64,000 bases of DNA from Micromonospora okii (GCF_020884795.1 NZ_BBZF01000025.1:1-64000), one strand, 5' to 3'; numbered from the stretch's first letter, positions 23,871-33,006 are shown. The notes: a model not told the origin generated them from the sequence alone. A program made the numbers and translations.

Positions 23871-24968
23871 GTGGACTACGGTCGTCCGGTGACCGCGCCG
23901 CCGCTCGACCCGCCCGCCACGCTCCCGCCCCCCGGGGCCGGGGCGACGGCCGACGCCGACACGGTGGCCGAGGCCACGAGCGGGTTCACCGTCCGGCTGG
24001 ACAACTTTACCGGCCCGTTCGACCTGCTGCTGCAACTCATCGGCAAGCACAAGCTCGACGTCACCGAGGTCGCCCTGCACCGGGTCACGGACGAGTTCAT
24101 CGCCTACATCCGGGCCATGGGCGACCGGTGGGACCTCGACGAGGCCAGCGAGTTCCTGCTGATCGCCGCCACGCTGCTCGACCTGAAGGCAGCCCGGCTG
24201 CTGCCCGCCGCCGAGGTCGAGGACGAGGACGACCTGGCCCTGTTGGAGGCGCGGGACCTGCTCTTCGCCCGGCTGTTGCAGTACAAGGCGTACAAGGAGG
24301 CGGCGGCGCACATCGCCGAGTTGGAGGCGGTCGGCGGGCGGCGCTACCCCCGGGCGGTCACCCTGGAGCCCCGGTACGCCGAGGCGCTGCCCGACCTGGT
24401 CCTCGGCATCGGCCCCGAGCGGCTGCTGAAGCTCGCCATCAGGGCGATGACCCCGAAGCCCGTGCCCGAGGTCTCCATCGCGCACGTGCACATGGTCCGG
24501 GTCAGCGTCCGCGAGCACGCGGCGATCCTCACCGAGCGGCTGCGCCGGGCCGGCACCGCGACCTTCTCCCTGCTCTGCGCCGACTGCGAGGTCACCCTGG
24601 AGGTGGTGGCCCGGTTCCTGGCCCTGCTGGAGCTGTACCGGGAGGGGCTGGTCGCCTTCGTCCAGGAGCAGGCCCTGGAGGAGCTGACGGTCCGCTGGAC
24701 CGGCCCCGCCGAGGGGGCCACCGACCTGCACATCGACGAGTACGCGGGCGAGGCGCCCTCGGCCACCGGGGCCGGCGGCGACGGGTCTGGAGACGGGGCT
24801 GGGGGCGGGGGTGAGGGCCGCCAGGTCGGCGACGCGGCGGGGCCCGGGCCCCTGGGACCGGGCGGCGTCGGCGACGTGGCGGAGCCCGGGCTCCCCGGAC
24901 CGGGCGGCGTCGGCGACCCGGAGCCGATCGAGGGAGAGCGAGAGGGAGAGCGGGAGCGCAATGAGTGA
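23871..24968 (+). CDS. scpA: Segregation and condensation protein A
   Basis: The protein has 365 residues. GTG 23871 and GTG 23889 are both possible starts. The kleisin core begins at about residue 40 with FTVRLDNFTGPFDLLLQLIG and continues through FLLIAATLLDLKAARLLP to the C-terminal winged helix (FSLLCADCEVTLEVVARFLALLEL). The last 70 residues are Gly/Glu-rich filler. ScpA bridges SMC heads in the condensin complex. It overlaps scpB by 8 bp. Confidence 0.92.
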   Translation: MDYGRPVTAPPLDPPATLPPPGAGATADADTVAEATSGFTVRLDNFTGPFDLLLQLIGKHKLDVTEVALHRVTDEFIAYIRAMGDRWDLDEASEFLLIAATLLDLKAARLLPAAEVEDEDDLALLEARDLLFARLLQYKAYKEAAAHIAELEAVGGRRYPRAVTLEPRYAEALPDLVLGIGPERLLKLAIRAMTPKPVPEVSIAHVHMVRVSVREHAAILTERLRRAGTATFSLLCADCEVTLEVVARFLALLELYREGLVAFVQEQALEELTVRWTGPAEGATDLHIDEYAGEAPSATGAGGDGSGDGAGGGGEGRQVGDAAGPGPLGPGGVGDVAEPGLPGPGGVGDPEPIEGEREGERERNE

Positions 24969-25965
24969 CGAGGAGCGTCGGGACTCCCTGGCCGACCAGG
25001 CGGCGGCCTGGGTACCACCGTGGCAGCGCCCCGCCGCCGCGACGCCCGCGCCGGGCCCGGCCGAGCCGCCCGACCCCGACCCGGTCAGCCCGCCGCCCGT
25101 GCCATCGCCTGTGCCGCCGGCCGCCTCGGAGCCCGCCCCCGAGCCCGCCGCGCAACCCGTCCCCGGGCCTGCCCCCGACGCGGCGACCCCGATCACCCCC
25201 ACGCTGCCGACCGAGCCGGACGTCAGCCCGGATCGTGGTACGGAGGGGCCGGACCGTACCAAGATCCTTGCGGGTGGGGTGAGCGCGGAGAGCGGTGCGG
25301 CTAGCCGGAACGGTGCGGCGGCGGAGGCCGGCGGGGCGGCAGAGGCTGGTGGGGCGGGGAAGCGGGGGCGGGGGCGGCGTCGCGTCGTTGCCGCGCCCGT
25401 CGAGCACGTCCCCGTGCTGGACGACGCGGAGCTGCGCGGGGCGCTGGAGGCGATCCTGCTGGTCGTCGACGAGCCCGTCAGCGAGCTGACCCTCGCCCAG
25501 GTCCTCGAACAGCCCCCCGAGCGGATCGGCCCCCTGCTCGACGACATCGCGGCCGGCTACACCGCCGCCGGGCACGGCTTCGAGCTGCGCCGGGCCGCCG
25601 GCGGCTGGCGGCTCTACACCCGCCCGGAATACGCGACCTACGTCGAGCGGTTCGTGCTGGACGGGCAGTCGGTCCGGCTGACCCAGGCGGCGCTGGAGAC
25701 ACTGGCGGTGGTCGCGTACCGCCAGCCGGTGACCCGTTCGCGCATCTCGGCCATCCGGGGTGTCAACTGCGACGGGGTGATCCGTACGCTGGTCACCCGT
25801 GGCCTGGTCGAGGAGTGCGGCACCGAAGCGGACAGCGGGGCGTTCCTCTACCGCACCACCACCCTGTTCCTGGAGAAGCTGGGGCTGAACTCGGTCGCCG
25901 ACCTGCCCCCGCTCGCCCCGTTCCTCCCCGACGACGTAGAAGAGCTTGCCGATGCGACGCGATGA
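24961..25965 (+). CDS. scpB: Segregation and condensation protein B
   Basis: The protein has 334 residues from ATG 24961, which has GGAGCG just upstream. The first 140 residues are Pro/Ala/Gly-rich and disordered, an extension beyond the normal ScpB. Two winged-helix domains follow: LRGALEAILLVVDEPVSELTLA, then LTQAALETLAVVAYRQPVTRS and ISAIRGVNCDGVIRTLVTRG. ScpB binds ScpA as a dimer. Overlaps with scpA and rluB indicate coupled translation. Confidence 0.92.
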   Translation: MSDEERRDSLADQAAAWVPPWQRPAAATPAPGPAEPPDPDPVSPPPVPSPVPPAASEPAPEPAAQPVPGPAPDAATPITPTLPTEPDVSPDRGTEGPDRTKILAGGVSAESGAASRNGAAAEAGGAAEAGGAGKRGRGRRRVVAAPVEHVPVLDDAELRGALEAILLVVDEPVSELTLAQVLEQPPERIGPLLDDIAAGYTAAGHGFELRRAAGGWRLYTRPEYATYVERFVLDGQSVRLTQAALETLAVVAYRQPVTRSRISAIRGVNCDGVIRTLVTRGLVEECGTEADSGAFLYRTTTLFLEKLGLNSVADLPPLAPFLPDDVEELADATR

Positions 25966-26722
25966 CCGTGCCCCCAAACCCGACGCGCCCGTCTTCGAGG
26001 GGGCCGAACGCCTCCAGAAGGTGCTGGCCGCCGCCGGCGTGGGCTCCCGACGCGCCTGCGAGGACCTGATCTTCCGCCGCCGGGTCACCGTGAACGGCCG
26101 GGTGGCCCAGCTCGGCGACAAGGTCGACCCGGCCAACGCCGTCATCCACGTCGACGGCGAGCGCCTCGTCGCCGACACCCGCCTGGTCTACCTGGCGATG
26201 AACAAGCCGCGCGGGGTCGTGTCGACCATGGCCGACGAGAAGGGGCGCGCCGCCCTGTCGGACTTCCTGGGCAACCGGGTGGAGCAGCGGGTCTACCACG
26301 TCGGGCGGCTCGACGCGGACAGCGAGGGCCTGCTGCTGCTCACCAACGACGGCACCCTCGCCCACCGGCTCATGCACCCGTCGTACGGGGTGTCGAAGAC
26401 GTACCTGTGCGAGGTGGCCGGGCCCATCCCGCGCAACCTCGGCAAGCGGCTCGCGGCCGGCGTCGAGCTGGAGGACGGCCCGGTGACGGTCGACTCCTTC
26501 AAGGTGGTGGGCACCCTGGGCAAGACCGCCCAGGTGGAGCTGACCCTGCACGAGGGGCGCAAGCACATCGTCCGACGGCTGCTCGACGAGGTCGGGCACC
26601 CGGTGTCCCGGCTGGTCCGTACCTCGATCGGGCCGATCCGCCTCGGCGACCTGCGCGCCGGGCGGACCCGCCGGCTCACCAACGCCGAGGTCGCCGCCCT
26701 GTTCAAGGCGGTGGGTGACTGA
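25952..26722 (+). CDS. rluB: 23S rRNA pseudouridine synthase RluB/RsuA family
   Basis: The start is ATG 25952, 14 bp inside scpB, giving 256 residues; TTG 25946 is also in frame. The N-terminal S4 domain (LQKVLAAAGVGSRRACEDLI) is followed by the pseudouridine synthase domain with MNKPRGVVST and the catalytic Asp in VGRLDADSEGLLLLTNDG, then EGRKHIVRRLLDEVGHPV. It converts uridine to pseudouridine in 23S rRNA. The scpA-scpB-rluB order is widely conserved. Confidence 0.92.
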   Translation: MRRDDRAPKPDAPVFEGAERLQKVLAAAGVGSRRACEDLIFRRRVTVNGRVAQLGDKVDPANAVIHVDGERLVADTRLVYLAMNKPRGVVSTMADEKGRAALSDFLGNRVEQRVYHVGRLDADSEGLLLLTNDGTLAHRLMHPSYGVSKTYLCEVAGPIPRNLGKRLAAGVELEDGPVTVDSFKVVGTLGKTAQVELTLHEGRKHIVRRLLDEVGHPVSRLVRTSIGPIRLGDLRAGRTRRLTNAEVAALFKAVGD

Positions 26723-26907
26723 CCGGCGGGACGGGGTACCACAGCGGGTAGGCTTCCGTGGCGCCCCGGGCGGGGCGCACGGTGGCGTGGGTCGCCACCG
26801 GCGGCGTCGGGCGCGGCCCCCGGTGGGGCGCGGACACGATGACGCCGACGACAACCGCTCGCGACGGGCCGCCGGGTCCCGCGAGGCACGGGCTGAGGAG
26901 GATCACG

Positions 26908-27588
26908 GTGGAGGAAAACGTACGGGCCGGGCGCTGCGTGGTCGCTGTGGACGGGCCGTCCGGTTCGGGTAAGTCCACCGTCTCCCGGCGGCTCGCCGCG
27001 GGCCTCGGTGCCCGCTACCTGGACACCGGCGCGATGTACCGGGCGGTCACCTGGGCGGTGCTGCGCTCCGGGGTCGACCTGACCGACGCCGCGTCGGTGG
27101 GCAAGGTCGCCGCCGAGGTCGACCTGAGCATCGGCACCGACCCCCAGGGGTACGGGGTGAGCGTCGACGGGGTGACCGTCGACTCGGACATCCGGGGCCC
27201 CGAGGTCACCGGGGCGGTCTCCGCCGTTGCCGCCGTACCGTCGGTGCGGGCGCTGCTGGTGGCCCGCCAGCGGGAGCTGATCGTCAAGGCCGGCCGGATC
27301 GTCGTGGAGGGCCGCGACATCGGTTCCGTCGTCGCGCCCGACGCCGATCTGAAGGTCTACCTGACCGCCTCCGAGGCGGCGCGCGCCCAGCGGCGCAGCG
27401 CCGAGGACGCCGCCGACGTGGCCGCCACCGCCGCCGACCTGGCCCGTCGGGACCGGCTCGACTCGACCCGCAAGGCCGACCCGTTGCAGCAGGCCGACGA
27501 CGCGGTGGTGCTGGACACCACCGAGCTCGGCATCGACGAGGTCGTCGACCGGCTGCGCGCCCTGCTGACCGAGCGGGGCGTGGCATGA
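26908..27588 (+). CDS. cmk: Cytidylate kinase
   Basis: The start is GTG 26908 (VEENVRAGRCVVAVDGPSG), preceded by GAGGAGGA at good spacing, giving 226 residues, the usual length; upstream in-frame starts are less likely. The P-loop GPSGSGKST is at residues 16-24, with LDTGAMYRAVTWA and VEGRDIGSVVAPDADLKVYL following. It phosphorylates CMP and dCMP. In the 185-bp gap before it, TAGGCT at 26749-26754 could be a -10. The cmk stop overlaps the der start (ATGA). Confidence 0.93.
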   Translation: MEENVRAGRCVVAVDGPSGSGKSTVSRRLAAGLGARYLDTGAMYRAVTWAVLRSGVDLTDAASVGKVAAEVDLSIGTDPQGYGVSVDGVTVDSDIRGPEVTGAVSAVAAVPSVRALLVARQRELIVKAGRIVVEGRDIGSVVAPDADLKVYLTASEAARAQRRSAEDAADVAATAADLARRDRLDSTRKADPLQQADDAVVLDTTELGIDEVVDRLRALLTERGVA

Positions 27589-28988
27589 GCGGCGACGGGG
27601 GCTGGGTGGAGCTGCGCGAACCGGACGCCGTCGCCGAGGAGCCGACCGGGCCGGTGCCCGTGGTGGCCGTGGTCGGCCGGCCCAACGTGGGCAAGTCGAC
27701 TTTGGTGAACCGCATCATCGGCCGCCGGCAGGCGGTCGTGGAGGACATTCCCGGGGTGACCCGGGACCGCGTCCCGTACGACGCGCAGTGGGCCGGCCGG
27801 GCGTTCACGGTGGTGGACACCGGCGGCTGGGAGCCGGACGCGAAGGACCGCGCGGCGGCGATCGCCGCGCAGGCCGAGATCGCCGTCGCCACGGCCGACG
27901 TGGTGCTGTTCGTGGTCGACGCGGTGGTCGGCTCCACGGACGTGGACGAGGCCGCCGTCAAGATGCTGCGGCGCAGCGCCAAGCCGGTCATCCTGGTGGC
28001 GAACAAGGCCGACAACGCCTCGATCGAGATGGAGGCGACCTCGCTGTGGTCGCTGGGCCTCGGCGAGCCGTACCCGGTCTCGGCGCTGCACGGCCGGGGC
28101 TCCGGCGATTTGCTCGACCGGATCCTGGAGGCGCTGCCCGAGGCGCCGACGATCGTGGAGAACCGCCCGCGCGGCCCCCGCCGGGTGGCGCTCGTCGGCC
28201 GGCCCAACGTGGGCAAGTCGAGCCTGCTCAACCGCTTCTCGGGGGAGGAGCGGGCGGTCGTCGACTCGGTCGCCGGCACCACCGTCGACCCGGTGGACAG
28301 CCTGGTCACCATCGGCGGGGAGACCTGGCAGCTCGTGGACACGGCCGGGCTGCGCAAGCGGGTCGGCAAGGCCAGCGGCACCGAGTACTACGCCAGCCTG
28401 CGCACGGCCGGGGCGATCGAGGCCGCCGAGGTGGCGGTGGTGCTGCTCGACTCCAGCGCGCCGATCAGCGAGCAGGACCAGCGGATCCTGTCGATGGTCA
28501 CCGAGGCGGGCCGGGCCCTGGTCATCGCCTTCAACAAGTGGGACCTGGTCGACGGCGACCGCCGGTACTACCTGGACAAGGAGATCGAGCGGGAGCTGCG
28601 GCGCATCCCCTGGGCCCTGCGGATCAACCTGTCGGCGAAGACCGGCCGGGCCGTCGACAAGCTCGCCCCGGCGCTGCGCAAGGCCCTGGCGAGCTGGGAG
28701 ACCCGGGTGCCGACGGCGCAGCTCAACCAGTGGCTGACCGCGCTGGTGCAGGCCACCCCGCACCCGGTGCGCGGGGGCCGGGCTCCGAAGATCCTCTTCG
28801 CCACCCAGGCGGGTGTCGCCCCGCCGCGCTTCGTGCTCTTCACGACCGCGCCGCTGGACGCCGGCTACCAGCGCTTCGTCGAGCGCCGGCTGCGCGAGGA
28901 GTTCGGCTTCGAGGGCAGCCCGGTGGAGATCTCGGTACGCCCGCGCAAGAAGCTCGGTCCGGGCGGCCGGGGCAAGGCGCACGGCTGA
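27585..28988 (+). CDS. der: Ribosome-assembly GTPase Der (EngA)
   Basis: The 467-residue protein starts at ATG overlapping cmk. It has two tandem GTPase domains, each with GRPNVGKS (residues about 29-36 and about 206-213), DTGGW / DTAGL switch II, NKAD and NKWD. A C-terminal KH-like domain ends with a basic tail (RPRKKLGPGGRGKAHG). Der is needed for 50S subunit assembly. It is the last gene of the conserved block. Confidence 0.95.
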   Translation: MSGDGGWVELREPDAVAEEPTGPVPVVAVVGRPNVGKSTLVNRIIGRRQAVVEDIPGVTRDRVPYDAQWAGRAFTVVDTGGWEPDAKDRAAAIAAQAEIAVATADVVLFVVDAVVGSTDVDEAAVKMLRRSAKPVILVANKADNASIEMEATSLWSLGLGEPYPVSALHGRGSGDLLDRILEALPEAPTIVENRPRGPRRVALVGRPNVGKSSLLNRFSGEERAVVDSVAGTTVDPVDSLVTIGGETWQLVDTAGLRKRVGKASGTEYYASLRTAGAIEAAEVAVVLLDSSAPISEQDQRILSMVTEAGRALVIAFNKWDLVDGDRRYYLDKEIERELRRIPWALRINLSAKTGRAVDKLAPALRKALASWETRVPTAQLNQWLTALVQATPHPVRGGRAPKILFATQAGVAPPRFVLFTTAPLDAGYQRFVERRLREEFGFEGSPVEISVRPRKKLGPGGRGKAHG

Positions 28989-29001
28989 TCCTGTACGTCG
29001 C

Positions 29002-29038
29002 AGAAGGCCGGGTGGGAGCTTGTCCCACCCGGCCTTCT
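29002..29038 (+). terminator. Strong terminator after der
   Basis: A perfect 16-bp inverted repeat (29002-29017 with 29023-29038) has a 5-nt GCTTG loop and starts 14 bp after the der stop. It closes the cmk-der transcription unit and marks the end of the conserved block. Confidence 0.85.
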
Positions 29039-29196
29039 CGGTCCCGGCAACTCACCTATCCTCCTAGGACGGCGTAGGGGTGGTGGATTGAGTCATGCCG
29101 CTCGACACCGCTCGGCGGGGGAGGGGGCGGTGCGCGCCGGGGCAAGATCCTGCGCTAAGCTGTACCGGCTGCCGCAGGGAGATCGCGCGGGGGCAT

Positions 29197-29270
<74 letters not shown>

Positions 29271-29299
29271 CAGCAAAAAAGGCAGGTCAGGGCCTTGAT

Positions 29300-29590
29300 T
29301 CACTTCAGTGGGTCGGGGCCTTCTTGCTGTGCCGTCTCACAATTCATCACGTACGCTCGTACTGCTTGATTTCGATGGCTGCTGTCTGGGTGGACGTAGA
29401 CCCGTTCGGCGAGCGTGCCACCGTCTGCGTGGCCGGCCCAAGCCGCCAGCACGACGTCGGGCACTCCAGCGCCGGCGAGGTATGTCAGGCAGGCGTGCCG
29501 CGCGTCGTAGGGTCGAACCTTGCGGACCCCGACCTTGGCCATTAGGTCATACACCCGGCGGCGGAAGGGTCTTCTGCGCCGATAGGTGAC
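29300..29590 (-). pseudogene. Truncated tyrosine integrase (C-terminal end only)
   Basis: Only about 95 codons remain. They hold the C-terminal catalytic part: PYDARHACLTYLAGAGVPD (Arg-x-x-His), AAWAGHADGG (His/Trp box) and a Tyr in ERVYVHPD. The frame is open upstream to about 29590 (SDVTYRRRRPFRRRVYDLM) and is then cut by IS3-type sequence, so the core-binding domain is missing. The stop lies 30 bp from the tRNA-Pro gene and the gene points toward it, the normal layout for tRNA-integrating actinomycete elements. Confidence 0.75.
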
Positions 29591-29610
29591 ATCTGATATG
29601 GCTTGCCCTG

Positions 29611-30290
29611 GTGGCGGGCTGGAAGGATGTCGCTGTGCCCAAGCCTTACCCCCGAGAGTTCCGTGATGACGTCGTGCGTGTCGCTCGTGACCGCGAGGCG
29701 GGAGTGACGGTCGAGCAGATCGCCAAGGACTTCGGGGTGCACCCGATGACCTTGTTCAAGTGGCTGCGCCAGGCGGACATGGACGCCGGTGCCATCCCCG
29801 GGACGACCGGCACCGAGTCGGCCGAGCTGCGCGAGGCCCGCAAGCGGATCAAGCTCCTCGAACAGGAGAACGAGGTTCTGCGCCGGGCCGCCGCCTACCT
29901 GTCGCAGGCGAACCTGCCGGGAAAAGGCTCTACCCGCTCGTGAGCGAGCTGGCCGCCGACGGGATCCCCGTGGCGGTGACGTGCCGGGTAGTTGAACATC
30001 GCTCGCCAGCCCTACTACCGGTGGCTCGCCCGCCCCGTCGGTGACGCCGAACTCGTTGCCGCTCACCGCGCGAACGCGCTGGTCGACCCCCACGCGATGA
30101 TCCCGAGTTCGGATACCGGTTCCTGGCCGATGAGGCCCGCACGGCCGGACAGGCGATGGCTGAGCGCACCGCGTGGAGAATCTGCTCGGATAGCGGCTGG
30201 TGGAGCACCTTCGGCAAACGCAAGCGTCGCGGCAAGGGCGGAAGGTCGGTCCGCCGGTGCACGACGACCTCGTGCGCCGGGACTCTGCGG
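29611..30290 (+). mobile_element. Decayed IS3-family element (orfA intact, orfB frameshifted and truncated)
   Basis: orfA (about 29635-29943, GTG start) encodes a helix-turn-helix protein (PYPREFRDDVVRVARDREAG) with a leucine-zipper tail (LREARKRIKLLEQENEVLRRAAAYL). An AAAAG slippery site at 29922-29926 would give the usual -1 frameshift into orfB (GKRLYPLVSELAADGIPV). orfB is recognisable in pieces: NIARQPYYRWLARPV, then DPEFGYRFLADEARTAG, then GPPVHDDLVRRD. These lie in different frames (breaks near 29990, 30095 and 30240), and the sequence ends before the catalytic DDE core is complete. The element cannot encode transposase. Terminal repeats were not found. Confidence 0.75.
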
Positions 30291-30489
30291 GGCGACTCCG
30301 GGCGCTGGACAGTGCGGATGACGGCAGGTCCGCTGGCTTGCCGGTAGCGGCCTTGTCACATTCTCATACAGCGGGGCTGGTTGGAGCGGTGAGTCGTTGG
30401 CCCCAGTCGGCTGGAACGCATCGATGGCGACGACGCAGCATCGCCGGTTCGCCGCTCCGCGGTTCCTGACCGAGTCGATGGCTACGCAT
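30291..30489. other. Non-coding remnant between IS3 debris and the uptake cassette
   Basis: These 199 bp hold no ORF with recognisable features and no clear hairpin. They are probably decayed mobile-element sequence or the 3' trailer of the minus-strand cassette. Confidence 0.4.
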
Positions 30490-31188
30490 TCACGAGTCGC
30501 GTGGGCGCCGGCCGCCAACCGACCTGCTATCCCGCAGGTGCTCGTCGGTGATACGGACGGCGAGACCTGCGTCGACGCGTTCGTACCAGGTGTCGTCGGG
30601 ATACACGACGACGAGCGGGCCGAGGTTGCGTGGGAACAGGCAGCCGGTCGCGGTGACCAGGACGTCGTCGTCGCCGAGGCCGTGCTCCTTCAGGCGGTTG
30701 CCGAGGGTGGCGGCGACGTGGTCGGCGCCGTATGCGGTGCAGCGCGGCCCGCGGCAGACCAGCACGTGCCGGCGGTGGCGGGTGATCTGTGACCAGGCCG
30801 GGCTGCGGAACGGTCCGGGGTTGCCGTCGAGTGTGGTGTGTTCGCCGGTGATGGCATCGCTGACTTCCGTGACCAGCGCGGGCTGCGCCGCCAGCGGCGC
30901 GGCGACGAGAATTCGTGCCTGCCGGTGCCGTGTGGTGCGCCAGTGGGCGACCGCGCGGCGGATCCAGGTGTCGAGGTACCGGTCGGGCGGTACGTGCGTG
31001 GCCACGCGCAGAACCTCGCCATGCTCCGGTATGGCATCGAGGGCTGCGTGCAGGGACGGCTCGGCGCCGTCGAGGAAACACGCCCGCACCGGTACCCCCG
31101 TAGCCTCGGCGACCGCCGCAGCGAGGCGGTGGATCGCGTCGTGGCCGCCGTGGTGGGTCGCCCCGCATGAGACGAGCAGGACGTTCAT
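30490..31188 (-). CDS. CbiX-like protein fused to thioredoxin-like 2Fe-2S ferredoxin domain
   Basis: The 232-residue protein's ATG overlaps the ATPase stop (ATGA). Residues 1-130 resemble CbiX/sirohydrochlorin chelatase proteins (LLVSCGATHHGGHDAIHRLA, then FLDGAEPSLHAAL). Residues 140-205 resemble the thioredoxin-like 2Fe-2S fold, with Cys145 and Cys150 in VCRGPRCTAYG and Cys183 in GCLFPRNLGPLVVVYPDDTWY. A fourth Cys is expected at residue 187 but is Arg here, which one base change would explain. Cluster assembly may be lost or altered. It is the last gene of a cobalamin-riboswitch-controlled cassette, which suggests handling of cobalt or a corrinoid. Confidence 0.65.
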   Translation of the reverse strand: MNVLLVSCGATHHGGHDAIHRLAAAVAEATGVPVRACFLDGAEPSLHAALDAIPEHGEVLRVATHVPPDRYLDTWIRRAVAHWRTTRHRQARILVAAPLAAQPALVTEVSDAITGEHTTLDGNPGPFRSPAWSQITRHRRHVLVCRGPRCTAYGADHVAATLGNRLKEHGLGDDDVLVTATGCLFPRNLGPLVVVYPDDTWYERVDAGLAVRITDEHLRDSRSVGGRRPRDS

Positions 31189-31946
31189 GCCGCCGGTGTG
31201 CGATAGGTGATGACCGTGTGTCCGTTGTGCACGGTGACGTCAGCATCCACGGCGTACACGTCGGCGAGCAACGCGGGCGTCAGCACGCCGACAGGCGGTC
31301 CGGAGGCGACGACCCGGCCGTGGTGCAGCACCACCACGAGGTCGCAGAACATCGCGGCCAGGTTGAGGTCGTGCAGTGCGGCGAGGGTGGTGACGCCGCT
31401 GCGGCGGACCAAGTGCAGCAGCTGCAGCTGGTGGCCGATGTCGAGGTGGTTGGTCGGCTCGTCGAGCAGTAGCAGTTGCGGCTCCTGAGCCAGGGCTCGG
31501 GCGAGCTGCAGCCGTTGGCGTTCCCCGCCGGACAGCGTCTGCCACTTGCGGTGGGCGTACCCGGTCATGTCGACGCGTTCGAGAGCGTCGGCCGCGGCCG
31601 CCCGGTCGGTGTCGCTGTCGGACCAGCGGGAGCGGCGGTGCGGGGTGCGGCCGAGCAGCACCACATCGAGCGCGGTCAGGTCGAGGTCGGTCTCGGCGTA
31701 CTGGGCGAGCAGGGCCATCCGCCGCGCCGCAGCGGCACGCGGCAGCCTGGCCACGTCGTCGCCCGCGACGGTCACGGTCCCGGACCCGGGGGCGATCAAG
31801 CCGGCGACGACCCGCAGCAGGGTGGTCTTGCCGGACCCGTTCGGGCCGAGCAGGCCGACCAGGGTGCCGCGCGGCACCGAGCAGGTCACCCGGTCGAGGA
31901 GGCGAGCGGCCGGCACTGACCACGAGACATCGCGGATGTCGAGCAT
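31185..31946 (-). CDS. ABC transporter ATPase, FecE/BtuD type
   Basis: The 253-residue protein has Walker A GPNGSGKTT, Q-loop LLAQYAETDLDL, signature LSGGERQRLQLARAL, Walker B LLLLDEPTNHLDIG and H-loop ALHDLNLAAMFCD. It energises import of a metal chelate or corrinoid. Its start overlaps the permease stop by one base (TGATG). It belongs to the three-gene cassette that protein-family databases name the proposed F420-0 transporter, but the upstream riboswitch argues for cobalamin-related substrate. Confidence 0.85.
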   Translation of the reverse strand: MLDIRDVSWSVPAARLLDRVTCSVPRGTLVGLLGPNGSGKTTLLRVVAGLIAPGSGTVTVAGDDVARLPRAAAARRMALLAQYAETDLDLTALDVVLLGRTPHRRSRWSDSDTDRAAAADALERVDMTGYAHRKWQTLSGGERQRLQLARALAQEPQLLLLDEPTNHLDIGHQLQLLHLVRRSGVTTLAALHDLNLAAMFCDLVVVLHHGRVVASGPPVGVLTPALLADVYAVDADVTVHNGHTVITYRTPAA

Positions 31947-32956
31947 CAGGCGTTCCCATCCCGTCGGCGCAGCAGTAGCACGAACGCGGGCACCCCGAGC
32001 AGGGCGGTCAGCACGCCCACCGGTAGCTCGCGGGGTTCAAACAGGGTCCGGGCCGCGGTGTCCACCCAGATCAGAAAGATCGCTCCGGCGAGGACGACGA
32101 TCGGCAGCAGCCGCCTGTGGTCGGGGCCGGTAAACCGCCGCGCGGCGTGCGGCAGCAGCAGGCCGACGAAGCCGATCGCGCCGCTGATCGCGACCAGCAC
32201 GGCGGTCAGCAGCGCGGTGGTGACCAGCAGCAGCCACCGGACACGCCCGACGGCAACGCCGAGGGCGGCGGCGGCCTCTTCGCCGAACGCGAACGCGTTG
32301 AGCGCACGGGCGAACCAGAGGATCACGGCGAACACCGCCGCGAGCACCGGCGCCGCCCATCCGAGTGCGGCCCAGTCGGCGCGGGCGAGCGAGCCGGACA
32401 GCCAGAAGGTGATGCTCTGGGTCGCGTGCGGGTCGGCCGCCCAGATGATCACGAACGAGGTCAGCGCGGCGCACAGCTGCGCGACGGCGACGCCGGCCAG
32501 CACCACCCGGGTCGGTCGCAGGACCGCTTGCCGGCCGGCGGCAGCGACCACGACGGCGAACGCGGCGAGCGCCCCCGCGAACGCACCCCCGGTGAGCGCC
32601 GCAGCACCCGCGCCGAGGCCCAGGACCAGAACGGCGACGGCGCCGAGCGACGCCCCGGAGGAGACGCCCAACAGGTACGGGTCGGCGAGCGGGTTCCGGG
32701 TGACGGTCTGCATGACCGCCCCGGAGGCGGCGAGCCCGGCCCCGACCACGGCGGCGCCCAGCACCCTCGGCAGCCGCAGCTCCCACACGATGTGGTCGCG
32801 CAGCAGCGGCACGTCGGCACTCGTCAGGCCGAGATGGTTGGTGATGACCAACCACACGGTGCCTAGCGACAGGTCTGCCGGCCCCACCGTCACGGCCGCA
32901 GCCACCGACAGCAACAGGCCGCCCGCGAGCACGACCACCACGGCCACCATGCGCAC
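31946..32956 (-). CDS. FecCD/BtuC-type ABC permease
   Basis: The 336-residue protein has about ten transmembrane segments. The family hallmarks are LRLPRVLGAAVVGAGLAASGA followed by VMQTVTRNPLADPYLLGVSSGA, and GFVGLLLPHAARRFTGPDHR near the C-terminus. GTG 32956 and ATG 32950 are the clear starts. The frame is open to a CTG overlapping the stop of the binding-protein gene (CTGA at 33007-33010), so translation could begin farther upstream. It forms the import channel. Confidence 0.85.
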   Translation of the reverse strand: MRMVAVVVVLAGGLLLSVAAAVTVGPADLSLGTVWLVITNHLGLTSADVPLLRDHIVWELRLPRVLGAAVVGAGLAASGAVMQTVTRNPLADPYLLGVSSGASLGAVAVLVLGLGAGAAALTGGAFAGALAAFAVVVAAAGRQAVLRPTRVVLAGVAVAQLCAALTSFVIIWAADPHATQSITFWLSGSLARADWAALGWAAPVLAAVFAVILWFARALNAFAFGEEAAAALGVAVGRVRWLLLVTTALLTAVLVAISGAIGFVGLLLPHAARRFTGPDHRRLLPIVVLAGAIFLIWVDTAARTLFEPRELPVGVLTALLGVPAFVLLLRRRDGNA

Positions 32957-33006
32957 CGCACGAACCGGCCGCGCCAGGGCCCGCGCCGGCCGGGTGGCAG
33001 CGGTGG

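Noticed and set aside
23743..23892. Small protein encoded by the 24-bp minisatellite
   Set aside because: No ribosome site and only repeat-derived sequence; it overlaps the scpA start. Listed as a repeat, not a gene.
30063..30518. Open frames on both strands between the IS3 debris and the uptake cassette
   Set aside because: They cover frameshifted orfB sequence in wrong frames and show no conserved motif.
31207..32956. Plus-strand frames opposite the ABC ATPase and permease genes
   Set aside because: The minus-strand proteins have full family motifs; the plus-strand frames are shadows.
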